Shown here in pieces: positions 18,457 through 26,838 of a DNA stretch of 64,000 nt. A model generated the notes under the pieces. The model had not been told where the DNA came from and made no database searches. It saw only the letters and a list, made by a program, of their open reading frames with translations. Source of the stretch: Cupriavidus basilensis OR16 (GTDB lineage Bacteria; Pseudomonadota; Gammaproteobacteria; Burkholderiales; Burkholderiaceae); the NCBI RefSeq assembly GCF_000243095.1, contig NZ_AHJE01000031.1, positions 1-64,000 of the forward strand. The letters are read 5' to 3'. Position 1 is the stretch's first letter. Each line of letters begins with the position of its first letter. The translations under genes were made by a program, and so were the position numbers.

Positions 18457-20397
18457 ATGATCAAGCGAACGCAATGGGCAGCAGTGGCCTGTACCCTGGC
18501 AACGGCGGCGCTGGCCGCGTGCGGCGGCGGCGGCGACCAGACGCAGGCTGCGCAAACGGGCAGCACCGGCAGCACCGGCAGCAATGGCGCCACCAGCGGC
18601 AACGGCGGCACAGTGACGCAACCGGCCGCGCTCGCGCCGCTGGCGGGCGGCTCGCTCTATGTGGGCGCGGTGAGCTTCGGCGATACCGTGTCCGTTGCGC
18701 TCGACCAGCCGGCGGCCGGCCAGGTCACGCTGCGCTTTCTCGATTCCCGCTTTGGCCTGCGCGGCACGCTGACGGGCAGCTACACCCGCAGCGGCGACAC
18801 CTACAAGGTCACCAAGCTGGCGGCAGCCAGTGCCGACGTGCCTGCGGCCCTGGCCACCGCCGCGAGCGCCATCGGCTTTGAGTTCGTGGTCGATGCCGGC
18901 GTGCTGTCTGGCGCGCTGGGCCAGGTGCCTAACCTGCTCGCGGGTGGCGGCGCGCTGCTCCAGGGCCATGTGAGCGCGGCCAACAAGGGCGCGCACCTGA
19001 GCGATGTCGCAGGCGTCTACAACTATCTGCGCCAGGCCGGCAGCACGGCCGCCGCCGGGCAGGTCAAGATCTTCGCGGATGGTACGGTGCGCGCCTGCGC
19101 CGGCGCCGCCTATGCCGACAATTGCGCCGGCGGCGAAAGCGGCGCGCTCGCCGTGGACGCCGACCAGCAGCGCTTCCCCGGCGCCTTCGCCATGACGTTG
19201 GGCGGCAGCAAGATCGGCCGCCTGTTCGTGGCGCGCCAGGACGCGCAGGCAACGCTGTTCGTCGACGAAGCCGCCAGCCATGCGGACGGCAGCCCGCGCA
19301 ACGGCAGCTGGGTGCTCAGGAGCGCGCAGGCCATGGCCGCCGGCGCCGCCGACGGCGACTGGCTGTGCGCCGAGCCCGAGCTGGACGACGGCAACGCGGC
19401 CACCGGCCGCACCCGCCGCAACCTGGTCTCGATCGCGGGCAACCGGCTCGCCGCCGACAACATCGCGACCGACGTGGCGCTGAACTACAACGCGGCCATC
19501 GCGGCCAGCGGCGCCATCGCTACCGGCGCCAACGGGCTGGTCTCCGGGACCTGGCAGGACACCATCGCCGCCCAGCCAGTGGCCGCCTCGCTGGCGCTGC
19601 TGCCGGTCAGCAGCAAGCTGGCCTACCAGCTGCGCGACGTGCCCGGCGCCAAGCGCCGTCTCCAGGCCGTTTGCACGCCGCTGGCCGTGCAAACCCCGAC
19701 CACCACCTACCTGCAAGCCAAGGCCGGCGATATCGTGCAAGTCACGCTGGCGGACCTGCGCCCGACCCAGCCGGCCATCGGCTTCGACCAGATCTACTAC
19801 AAGCTGGGCCGCTACGCTGCCGACCCGGCCAAGAAGTTCGACGATGCCTGCGAGGCCAACGGCCAGAGCAAGGCCAGCACGACGGCCGCTGCCTCGCGCC
19901 TGGACAACCTCGCCTCCTTCACCTGCACCAAGGCGGTCGGCAACAAGCCCGCGGATATGAAGACCATGGTGATCGGCCCGGCGGGCAAGCCGTACCTGAC
20001 CGACGGCCATCACACCTTCACCAGCGTATGGGAAGCGGCCGATGGCGGCCCGCAGGCGAAGATGTGGATCAAGGTGCAGGACAACCTGGCCACGCAGGAT
20101 CGCGCCACGTTCTTCCGCACGCTGCGCGAGCGCAAGCTGATGTGGCTGAAAGACACGGCCAACCGCCCGACCACGCCAGCCGAACTGCCACCGTCGCTCG
20201 GCCTGCGCAACGGCATGGGCAACGACCGCTATCGCTCGCTGGTGTTTTTTACGCGTGACATCGGCTACCAGCAACTGACGGACGCCACGGAGTTCACGGA
20301 GTGCGCACGCGCAAGAAGCTCTTCCCTCCTGGCTGCCTTCACCAGCATGGCGTTGAGCTTGTCCACGATCGGCTGCGGCGTCTTGGCCGGCGCGTAG
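18457..20397 (+). CDS. Lipoprotein with ParB/Srx-like C-terminal domain, 3' end lost
   Basis: A lipoprotein signal peptide with lipobox LAAC (Cys22) and a Gly/Ser/Thr linker is followed by about 400 residues of repeating beta-rich sequence. The C-terminal part (PAIGFDQIYYKLGRYAADPAKKFDD, then PYLTDGHHTFTSVWEA) resembles the ParB-like nuclease/Srx fold of periplasmic proteins. After about 20297 (DIGYQQLTDATEF) the frame runs into DNA that belongs to the opposite-strand Bug gene. The last 30 residues are therefore probably foreign, and the true C terminus is missing. The ATG at 18457 is chosen because it begins the lipoprotein signal; the longer frame from 18244 has none. Confidence 0.75.
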   Translation: MIKRTQWAAVACTLATAALAACGGGGDQTQAAQTGSTGSTGSNGATSGNGGTVTQPAALAPLAGGSLYVGAVSFGDTVSVALDQPAAGQVTLRFLDSRFGLRGTLTGSYTRSGDTYKVTKLAAASADVPAALATAASAIGFEFVVDAGVLSGALGQVPNLLAGGGALLQGHVSAANKGAHLSDVAGVYNYLRQAGSTAAAGQVKIFADGTVRACAGAAYADNCAGGESGALAVDADQQRFPGAFAMTLGGSKIGRLFVARQDAQATLFVDEAASHADGSPRNGSWVLRSAQAMAAGAADGDWLCAEPELDDGNAATGRTRRNLVSIAGNRLAADNIATDVALNYNAAIAASGAIATGANGLVSGTWQDTIAAQPVAASLALLPVSSKLAYQLRDVPGAKRRLQAVCTPLAVQTPTTTYLQAKAGDIVQVTLADLRPTQPAIGFDQIYYKLGRYAADPAKKFDDACEANGQSKASTTAAASRLDNLASFTCTKAVGNKPADMKTMVIGPAGKPYLTDGHHTFTSVWEAADGGPQAKMWIKVQDNLATQDRATFFRTLRERKLMWLKDTANRPTTPAELPPSLGLRNGMGNDRYRSLVFFTRDIGYQQLTDATEFTECARARSSSLLAAFTSMALSLSTIGCGVLAGA

Positions 20398-21173
20398 GCG
20401 GCGAACCAGTAGCTCATCTCATAGCCCTTGACGCCGGCCTCGTCGATGGTCGGCACATTGGGCGCCAGCGGCGAGCGGGTCTTGCCCGAGACGCCCAGCG
20501 CCTTGAGCTTGCCGCTCTTGACCTGGGGCAGGCCGGTGGCGGTATCGGTGATCATCATCTGGATCTGGTTGCCCAGCAGGTCGGTGACGGCTAGCGGATT
20601 GCTCTTGTAGGGCACGTGCAGCAACTGCACATGCGCCATCTGCTGGAACAGCTCACCGGCGATGCGCGAGGACGAGCTGCCGCTGCCGAAGCTGAGCTTG
20701 CCCGGCTCCTTCCTGGCCAGCGCGATAAAGTCCGCCACATTGTTGACCGGCAACTGCGGGTTGACCACCATGATCTGGCCGCCACGGCCGAGCGCGGTCA
20801 CGGGAACGTAATCCTTGACCGGGTCGTAGGGCAGCTTCTTGAACAGATGCTCGTTGGCCGCATGCGTGGTGTTGGTGCTGATCAGCACGGTATAGCCGTC
20901 CGGGCTGGCCTTGGCCACGTCGCTGGCAGCGATAAAGCCGTTGGCGCCGGGCTTGTTGTCGACCACCACCGTCACCTTGGCATCCACCGTAATGGCCTGG
21001 CCGATCGCGCGGGCGAGCTGGTCCGTGGCGCTGCCCGCGGCGAACGGCACCACGAAGCGAATCGGCTTGTCCGGAAACTCCGCCTGCGCCGGGCCGGCCA
21101 GCAGCGCGAGCGCAGCGGCGGCGATGCCGGTGACCACCTTCAGGCGGGAAGCGGATTTGGTGTATGCGGACAT
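20265..21173 (-). CDS. Bug-family substrate-binding protein, C terminus lost
   Basis: The signal peptide (VVTGIAAAALALLAGPAQA) and Bug features (FPDKPIRFVVPFAAGSATDQLAR, VVVDNKPGANGFIAA, HVPYKSNPLAVTDLLGNQ) are normal up to PQPIVDKLNAMLVKA. After that, the final residues ARREELLARAHSVNSVASVSCW do not resemble the family, and about 25 residues are missing. The end overlaps a convergent lipoprotein gene by 133 bases, which again marks a junction at about 20295-20330. The gene follows the AtuA pair on the same strand, so the ligand is probably the substrate of that pathway. Confidence 0.8.
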   Translation of the reverse strand: MSAYTKSASRLKVVTGIAAAALALLAGPAQAEFPDKPIRFVVPFAAGSATDQLARAIGQAITVDAKVTVVVDNKPGANGFIAASDVAKASPDGYTVLISTNTTHAANEHLFKKLPYDPVKDYVPVTALGRGGQIMVVNPQLPVNNVADFIALARKEPGKLSFGSGSSSSRIAGELFQQMAHVQLLHVPYKSNPLAVTDLLGNQIQMMITDTATGLPQVKSGKLKALGVSGKTRSPLAPNVPTIDEAGVKGYEMSYWFAAYAPAKTPQPIVDKLNAMLVKAARREELLARAHSVNSVASVSCW

Positions 21174-21259
21174 CTTTGGTCTCCTGTTCGAATCTGGAAT
21201 CGTTGTGGTTTGTCGTTCTGGTTTGTCGCTTTGCTTCGGTGTTCTGCTTCGGTGTGCTT

Positions 21260-21616
21260 TTAGCCGGCGCCGGCCAGCCGCGGGGGTAGAGGAATTTCCA
21301 GCTGCAGCAGCAGGAAAGACAGCGCCTTGCCGTGCGCGTCGAGGTTGAGCGCATCGTTTACGCCACCGTCGAGCACGCCGTCGATGACGAAATTCATCGC
21401 CTGCAGCGAGGGCACCAGGTAGCGCTTGACCGCCGCCGGCTTGCGATAGCGGAACAGCGCCGCCACCGCATCCTCGGTGACATGCGCGCAGAGGTGATCG
21501 AAGTCGCGCGCGTCGTAGGCGATCACGCTGATGTTGGAGCGATCGCCCTTGTCGCCCGTGCGTCCGTGCGCGAGCTGGTAGAGCGCGATGGTGGCTGGGA
21601 TCGTGGTTGCGTTCAT
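21260..21616 (-). CDS. AtuA-associated small protein
   Basis: The 118-residue protein (LYQLAHGRTGDKGDRSNISVIAYD, then YLVPSLQAMNFVIDGVLDGGVNDALNLDAHGKALSFLLLQLEI) matches the small C-terminal-like partner of AtuA proteins, which is fused to AtuA in some bacteria. Its ATG overlaps the stop of the larger AtuA gene by four bases (ATGA), implying translational coupling. The two are expected to act together on an acyl-type substrate, though the biochemical reaction is not well known. Confidence 0.8.
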   Translation of the reverse strand: MNATTIPATIALYQLAHGRTGDKGDRSNISVIAYDARDFDHLCAHVTEDAVAALFRYRKPAAVKRYLVPSLQAMNFVIDGVLDGGVNDALNLDAHGKALSFLLLQLEIPLPPRLAGAG

Positions 21617-22974
21617 GGCAGCAGGGAGTGGCTTGCGGTGACGGCGCTGCGTGGCACCAGGCAGGACATGGCGTTCAGCCGCGCGCGCATCGCGGTGCGC
21701 ACGCCGCCGCCGCCCGCCGGGCCGCAGGTATAGAGCGCATTGACCTCGCGCAGCAGCGCGTCGGCCACCGGCTTGTCCTCATGCGCCAGCGCGGCGCGCA
21801 GGCGCACATCCTGTGCCTGCGCCTCGCCGGGTTGTGATTGTTGCAGCAGGCGGCCGCCATCGTCGGCAAACACGCTCAGCACGCCAATCAGGTCGAAGCG
21901 GATCGGCACCGCATGACCCAGCAGATCCATGCGCTTGCGCACGATCTCGGCGGCAAGGCGCGCGCGTGCCGCGGCATTGGGCCCGGCGTAGGAGATCTCG
22001 CCTTCCGCGATCCAGCCGCCTTCGTAGAACAGGTTGGCCTTGAGCTGCTCGGGCCGCTCGCGGCCACGCACATTGCGCACCGCCACGCGGTCCGGGCCGA
22101 TCTGCTCGACCGTGGCCGCGCTGATGTCGGCGATGACGTCGGGGGTCAGGTAGGCGGCGGGGTCATGCACTTCGTAGAGGAGCTGCTCCTTGACCGTGCG
22201 CAGGTCAACGCAGCCGCCCGTATCTGCCGCCTTGCTCACTTCGATATTGCCGTGCTCGTCCAGGCGCACGATGGGATAGCCAACGGCGTGCACATCGGGG
22301 ACGTCCTTCATGCCGGGGTCGGCAAAATAGCCGCCGGTGACCTGCGCCCCGCATTCCAGTAAATGCCCTGCCATGGTGGCGCGCGCCAGCCGGTCCCAGT
22401 CCTGCCACGACCAGCCAAAATGCGCCATGGCCGGGCCGACCGCCAGCGCGGGATCCGCCACGCGGCCGCACACCACTACCTGCGCGCCAGCGCTCAGCGC
22501 ATCGGCAATGCCCCGCGCGCCAATGTAAGCGTTGGCGCAAACGAAGCGTGCCTCCGGAAAGCCCGCGCCCACGATCTGCCGCAGCACCGCCCGGCCGGCA
22601 TCGTGCGAGAGATCGTCGCCCTCCACCACCGCCACCCGTGGCGGTGCCAGGCCCAGCTCCGCGGCCAGCGCACGCACGCGCTGCGCCGCGGCATGGGGAT
22701 TGGCCGCGCCGAAATTGCCGACGATGGGAATGCCGTTGGCCAGGCACAGCCCCAGCACCGGCGCCAGCAAGGCGTCGAGCAAGGGCTCGTAGCCGTGGGC
22801 GGGATTGTTGCGGCGCGCCAGCTGGGCCAGCGCCAGCGTGCGCTCGGCCAGCGTCTCGAACATCAGCACGGCCGGGCCGCCCGCTGCGATCAGCGTGCGC
22901 ACCACGGGCAGGGCGGCGTCGGTGCGGTCGCCGGAAAAACCGGCGCCGGAGCCGATCAGCAAAGAGGCGGTCAT
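21613..22974 (-). CDS. AtuA-family protein (DUF1446)
   Basis: The 453-residue protein matches the DUF1446/AtuA family: IGSGAGFSGDRTDAALPVV at the start, AHGYEPLLDALLAPVL, GIPIVGNFGAANPHAAAQRV, GRVADPALAVGPAMAHFGW and GGYFADPGMKDVPD. The family takes part in acyclic terpene (citronellol) and related branched acyl breakdown in Pseudomonas and occurs in many carboxylic-acid pathways. The start at 22974 is favoured over an upstream one by family length. The operon continues into the small AtuA partner and a Bug protein, with a divergent LysR gene. Confidence 0.85.
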   Translation of the reverse strand: MTASLLIGSGAGFSGDRTDAALPVVRTLIAAGGPAVLMFETLAERTLALAQLARRNNPAHGYEPLLDALLAPVLGLCLANGIPIVGNFGAANPHAAAQRVRALAAELGLAPPRVAVVEGDDLSHDAGRAVLRQIVGAGFPEARFVCANAYIGARGIADALSAGAQVVVCGRVADPALAVGPAMAHFGWSWQDWDRLARATMAGHLLECGAQVTGGYFADPGMKDVPDVHAVGYPIVRLDEHGNIEVSKAADTGGCVDLRTVKEQLLYEVHDPAAYLTPDVIADISAATVEQIGPDRVAVRNVRGRERPEQLKANLFYEGGWIAEGEISYAGPNAAARARLAAEIVRKRMDLLGHAVPIRFDLIGVLSVFADDGGRLLQQSQPGEAQAQDVRLRAALAHEDKPVADALLREVNALYTCGPAGGGGVRTAMRARLNAMSCLVPRSAVTASHSLLP

Positions 22975-23085
22975 AGGATGAAAGCCTGGTGAGAACCGGG
23001 TGAAGAAGGACTGGCCGCGCGCGGGAATGCTGGCCGATGCGGCTATTCTAGACGCGCCGCGGTCAACCAAAAAGCGGATAATTTG

Positions 23086-23114
23086 GATTAATCTATCGAT
23101 TCTTCAGATTAAAT
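23086..23114. promoter_or_regulatory. Candidate LysR operator at the AtuA/lysR divergent promoter
   Basis: GGATTAATC (23085-23093) and GATTAAATC (23107-23115) form an inverted repeat with a TTAATC/GATTAA core, in the only AT-rich stretch between the divergent AtuA and lysR genes. Spacing is typical of LysR sites. Confidence 0.45.
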
Positions 23115-23135
23115 CGAAGCCACTTGCGCTAACCA

Positions 23136-24032
23136 ATGAACCTCTCCGTCAAACACCTGCGCGCCTTCGTGGCCCTGGTCACGCACCGCAACTTCACCCG
23201 GGCGGCGCAGGCCTGCCACTTGTCGCAGTCCGCGTTCAGCGCGCTCATCCAGACCCTGGAGGAGCAAGCCGGCACGCGGCTGTTCGAGCGCACCACGCGC
23301 CACGTGGAGCTCAGCGTGGAAGGACGGCGTTTCGAAGAAGTGGCGGCGCGGCTGCTAGCCGATTTCGAGACCGCCTTCGCGGAGTTGCGCGACCATGCCG
23401 AACGCCGCAAGGGACGCGTCTCGATCGCCGCGCTGCCCTCGCTGGCTGCGGGCGACCTGCCGCCGATCCTGGCCGCCTTCCACCAGCGCTACCCCGGCAT
23501 CGCCATCGAGCTGTTCGACCTGCTGGCGGACGGCTGCATCGACCTGGTAAGGCGCGGCCGCGCGGATTTCGCGCTGGCCCCCGCCCCCGCGCAGGACGGC
23601 GACCTGCGCATCGAGCCCCTGGTAACGGACACCTTCCACCTGGTCTGCCCCGCGGGCCATCCCCTGGCCAGCCGGCGGCGCGTGACACCCCAAGCGCTGG
23701 CAGGCCTGCCCTTTATCCAGCTCTCCCGGACCAGCAGCGTGCGCCAGCACCTGGATGCCGCGCTGCATCCGCTCAAGCTCAACGGGGTCATGGAAGTGGA
23801 GCACCTGGCCACCGTGGCCGCGCTGGTAGCGGCCGGACTTGGCGTGACCGTGGTGCCAGCCTTGGCGCTATTTCAGTTCCAGCAAGAGAACCTGGCAATC
23901 CGGCCAATGCAGTTGCCTTCGCTGGTGCGGGATATTTGCCTGGTGCGCTTGAGGGAGAGGGGAGACTCGACGGCGGCCGCAGCAATGATTGAAGCGCTGC
24001 AGGCGCATTTCAAGAAGGGGAAGGCGGCCTGA
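23136..24032 (+). CDS. LysR-family transcriptional regulator
   Basis: A standard 298-residue LysR protein: LRAFVALVTHRNFTRAAQACHLSQSAFSALIQTLEEQAGTRLFERTTR is an intact winged helix-turn-helix, followed by the two-lobed effector domain (GRVSIAALPSLAAGDLPPILAAFHQRYPGI, then GLGVTVVPALAL). It diverges from the AtuA pair and Bug gene and is the likely regulator of that operon, with a candidate operator in between. The effector is unknown. Confidence 0.92.
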   Translation: MNLSVKHLRAFVALVTHRNFTRAAQACHLSQSAFSALIQTLEEQAGTRLFERTTRHVELSVEGRRFEEVAARLLADFETAFAELRDHAERRKGRVSIAALPSLAAGDLPPILAAFHQRYPGIAIELFDLLADGCIDLVRRGRADFALAPAPAQDGDLRIEPLVTDTFHLVCPAGHPLASRRRVTPQALAGLPFIQLSRTSSVRQHLDAALHPLKLNGVMEVEHLATVAALVAAGLGVTVVPALALFQFQQENLAIRPMQLPSLVRDICLVRLRERGDSTAAAAMIEALQAHFKKGKAA

Positions 24033-24097
24033 ACAGCAGGCACTTGCAGGGCGGAAGATGGTCACCCACGTGCGTGCGCTGTACCGCTACCCCTGCT

Positions 24098-24865
24098 TCA
24101 GAAATGCGCCAGATACCCGCCATCCACCGCCAGAACATGCCCGGTAATATAGGAAGCCGCCCCGGAAGCCAGGAAAACAACCGCCCCCGCTATCTCTTCC
24201 GGCTGCCCCCACCTCCCGAGCGCGGTCCTCTGCCGCAACCACGCGGCCACATCAGCGTCATCCACCATCGGCTGATTAGGCTCGGTAGCAAAATACCCGG
24301 GTGCCACCGCGTTCACAGTCACCCCATCGCGCCCAAGATCGGCCGCCATGGCACGCGTCAGCGCATCGAGCCCACCCTTGGTAGCGGGATAAAGCACATC
24401 GTTGGCACGCGCCACCTGCCCCGCAATCGAGCTGACATTGACGATGCGCCCGTAGCGCCCGCGCCGCATCAGTTGCGCCGCGTGGCGGCACAAGGCGTAA
24501 GGCGCCACCAGGTTGGTCTCCAGCATCTCGCGCAGGTCCGCGGCGTCCAGGTGCGCCATATTGCTGCGGTTGCGCGCGCCGGCGTTGTTGACCAGGATAT
24601 CCAGGCGGCCATGGGTGGCATCGATGCGGGCGAAAGCGGCATCGACCGCCGCCGCGTCGGTGACATCGAGCACCAGCGGCTCCGCGCTGCCACCGGCGCT
24701 GGCCAGCAAGGCAACGGCGGCCTGCACGCGCTCGGCATTGCGCGCGGCGACGATGACGTGTGCGCCGGCTTGCGCCAGCCCGGCGGCAATCGCCTGGCCC
24801 AGGCCTTGCGCGCCGCCGGTGACCAGTGCCACGCGGCTTTCGAGGGAAAAAGGTAGGGTAGCCAT
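24098..24865 (-). CDS. SDR-family oxidoreductase
   Basis: A classical short-chain dehydrogenase/reductase of 255 residues: VTGGAQGLGQAIAAGLA (TGxxxGxG cofactor motif), LVNNAG, catalytic Ser in NVSSIAGQ, and the Tyr/Lys pair in LYPATKGG (Y-x-x-x-K). The C terminus ends YITGHVLAVDGGYLAHF, typical of FabG-like 3-oxoacyl or sugar/polyol reductases. The start ATG at 24865 lies within a longer frame that reads out of a broken binding-protein gene upstream. The substrate is unknown. Confidence 0.9.
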   Translation of the reverse strand: MATLPFSLESRVALVTGGAQGLGQAIAAGLAQAGAHVIVAARNAERVQAAVALLASAGGSAEPLVLDVTDAAAVDAAFARIDATHGRLDILVNNAGARNRSNMAHLDAADLREMLETNLVAPYALCRHAAQLMRRGRYGRIVNVSSIAGQVARANDVLYPATKGGLDALTRAMAADLGRDGVTVNAVAPGYFATEPNQPMVDDADVAAWLRQRTALGRWGQPEEIAGAVVFLASGAASYITGHVLAVDGGYLAHF

Positions 24866-24888
24866 GTGGCGACTATACCGCAGCGTGC

Positions 24889-25850
24889 TTAGCGGATCAG
24901 CTTGCCAGTGGACGACACGATCGACATTTCGACGAACGACGAGCCCGTATGCCGCGTCGGGCTGTAGCTGATCAGGATGCCGCCGAGGTCGAAGTCGCGC
25001 AGGCCCTCCAGCGCGCCAACCAGCCGCTCGCGCGTCGGATCTGGCCCGGCCCGGCGCAGGCCCTCGACCAGCACCTTGGCCGACATGAAGCCTTCCATGC
25101 CGGCATTGCTCGGGTCCACGCCTTGCTGCCGTGCCAGGCTGCGGTACTCGCTGGCGATGCTCATCTGGCCGGAGTTGGTGCCCCGGCACCACCTGCGTGA
25201 TGATCAGGCCGTGCGCGTCCTCGCCCAGCTCCTTGATAAAGGAGTCGGCGGCGTTATTGGACAGCGTGACGAACTGCGCCTGGCTGCCGCCGCGGCGCAG
25301 TTCCTTGATCAGGCGCGCCGCCTCGGAGCCGGAGCCAATGACCAGCACCGCTTGCGGGTTGGCCTTGTTGATGGCGGCGACACCGGCCTGGATATCGCCC
25401 ATCGGGCGCGCAAACGAGGCGCTGGCCGCCGGCTGCACGCCACGCGCCTGCAGCGCGGTGCTGTAGCCCTCAAACACGTCCCGGCCAAAGCCGTCGTTGG
25501 CGTAGAAGATGGCGATGCGGGTCATGCCCGAGGTGGCGAGATGGTTGATTGCGCGGGCCACCTCGTCCTGGTACTTGGCGCGCACGTTGAACACGTAGCG
25601 GCTGACCGGGCGGTGCAGGGTGATAGCGCCGGTCAGCGGCGCCACCAGCGGGATCTTCTCGGCGTTGATGATGGGCAGGATGCTTTCGTTCTGCGGCGTG
25701 CCGCGTACCATGAAGAGCGCGAACACCTTGTCTTCCTGGATCAGCTTGCGCACGTTGTCAGGCGTGCGCTTGGCGTCGAAGCCGTCGTCGTACGTCACCA
25801 GCTCGATGCGCCGCCCTCCCACGCCGCCATTGGCATTGACCGTTTTTTTG
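24889..25850 (-). pseudogene. Leu/Ile/Val-type ABC substrate-binding protein, truncated and frameshifted
   Basis: The sequence matches the LivJ-like periplasmic binding family: NGGVGGRRIELVTYDDGFDAKRTPDNVRKLIQED, then VAPLTGAITLHRPVSRYVFNVRAKYQDE, IAIFYANDGFGRD and GSGSEAARLIKELR. At a CCCC run (25181-25184) one base too many throws the frame after IITQVVP; the correct continuation (RGTNSGQMSIASEYRSLARQ to a normal KLIR end at 24889) is in the next frame. The 5' end is also gone: upstream of KTVNANGG there is no signal peptide or start, only a T-run and unrelated sequence. No transporter subunits are near. Confidence 0.8.
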
Positions 25851-25978
25851 CTTTGTGATGCGCGCCACGGATGGGCGCGGCGACACGCAAATTACCTCAA
25901 AGCGATGCCATTCGGCAAATCGCTGTTGCAAACGCGGCTCAGGAGGGGAAATAGCGGGCGCCAGCCCACCGGGGCAGG

Positions 25979-26040
25979 CGGCCCTCAGGCCGCCGAGCCT
26001 CGGCGTGGCAATGTGACGGCCTGCCCATCAGGGCAAGCCC
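25979..26040. repeat. Cluster of short GC hairpins
   Basis: GGCGGCC-CTCA-GGCCGCC (about 25978-25995) and TGCCC-ATCA-GGGCA (about 26022-26035) form adjacent hairpins in the gap between the broken binding protein and the DUF1269-like gene. No gene is seen here. They may act as 3' ends for the genes on each side. Confidence 0.4.
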
Positions 26041-26050
26041 GGGGGAGAAC

Positions 26051-26586
26051 TCAGGGAAAGGCAGGGATGGCGGGATCCAGCCCGGCAAAGCGGGCTTCCG
26101 GGTGGGCCGATTGCAGCAGCGCTTCGATTTCCTCGATGCGGCCACGCGGCACATCCACCATCAGCAGGATCTTGCCTTCCTCGATGTCTTTCTCGAAGGT
26201 CTTGTGCCGGCTGTTTGGCGCGGAGCAGCCGATCATGCTGGACGCCCAGGCGCCGAATGCCGCGCCAAGCACCGCCAGCACGCCTACCAGGCCCCATTGC
26301 GGGGTCTCGCTGACAATCGGGAACATGGCCACCAGCGCGCCCGCCACGATGCCGATGCCGCCGCCCACCATCAGCCCCATCTCGGCGGCATGCACGATGT
26401 CGGAAGTCTGGAACAGGTTGGCTTCGTGCAGGCCGCTCATGTCGGCGCCATCGCGCGCGATAAAGTGGATGTGACTGTTCTCGATGCGCGCCAGCAGCAG
26501 TTCTCGATGCGCGCCAGCAGCAGGTCGTCCATGGTGCGGCGGGCGCTCGCCAGATCGGGCAACAACCAGAAGATACGTTTGCGCAT
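26051..26586 (-). pseudogene. DUF1269-like membrane protein, broken by a 23-bp tandem duplication
   Basis: The N-terminal part (MRKRIFWLLPDLASARRTMDDLLLARIE) and the C-terminal part (MSGLHEANLFQTSDIVHAAEMGLMVGGGIGIVAGALVAMFPIV, a second glycine-rich membrane segment, and GKILLMVDVPRGRIEEIEALL) are in different frames. Between them, bases 26477-26499 are repeated exactly as 26500-26522. Removing one copy gives a continuous 170-residue protein reading LLLARIENSHIHFIARDGAD. The product has two membrane segments with glycine-zipper character and a ferredoxin-like C-terminal part; its function is unknown. The second half alone starts at 26440. Confidence 0.75.
26477..26522. repeat. 23-bp perfect tandem duplication
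   Basis: Two exact head-to-tail copies, 26477-26499 and 26500-26522, inside the DUF1269-like gene. The unit length is not a multiple of three and causes the frameshift. Confidence 0.95.
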
Positions 26587-26838
26587 GACTCTCTCCTCGC
26601 TTCTGGCCATGTCAGGCCGTTTCGGACTTTCCCGGCAGCGGTGTGCATGCGGAGTCGCCTTCACGCATCCATGCCAAGCCAGATGGTGGAGATGGTGGAG
26701 GTGCATCCGTATCCGCCCTGGGGACGGGTTTTTTCATTTGTACGCCAGTCGTGGAGTAAGCGCAAGGCGATGAAGCCGGCGTGCGCGCCGCGCATCACCT
26801 TGCGTTTCCAGCAACCATTTTCCACGTGCGAACGGTCC

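Noticed and set aside
18370..20274. 634-residue open frame opposite the lipoprotein gene
   Set aside because: Antisense shadow of a GC-rich gene; the lipoprotein frame has a signal peptide and recognisable domain.
24098..25822. 574-residue binding-protein/SDR fusion
   Set aside because: The join passes through out-of-frame binding-protein sequence; the SDR has its own ATG and length, so this is a read-through of a frameshift.
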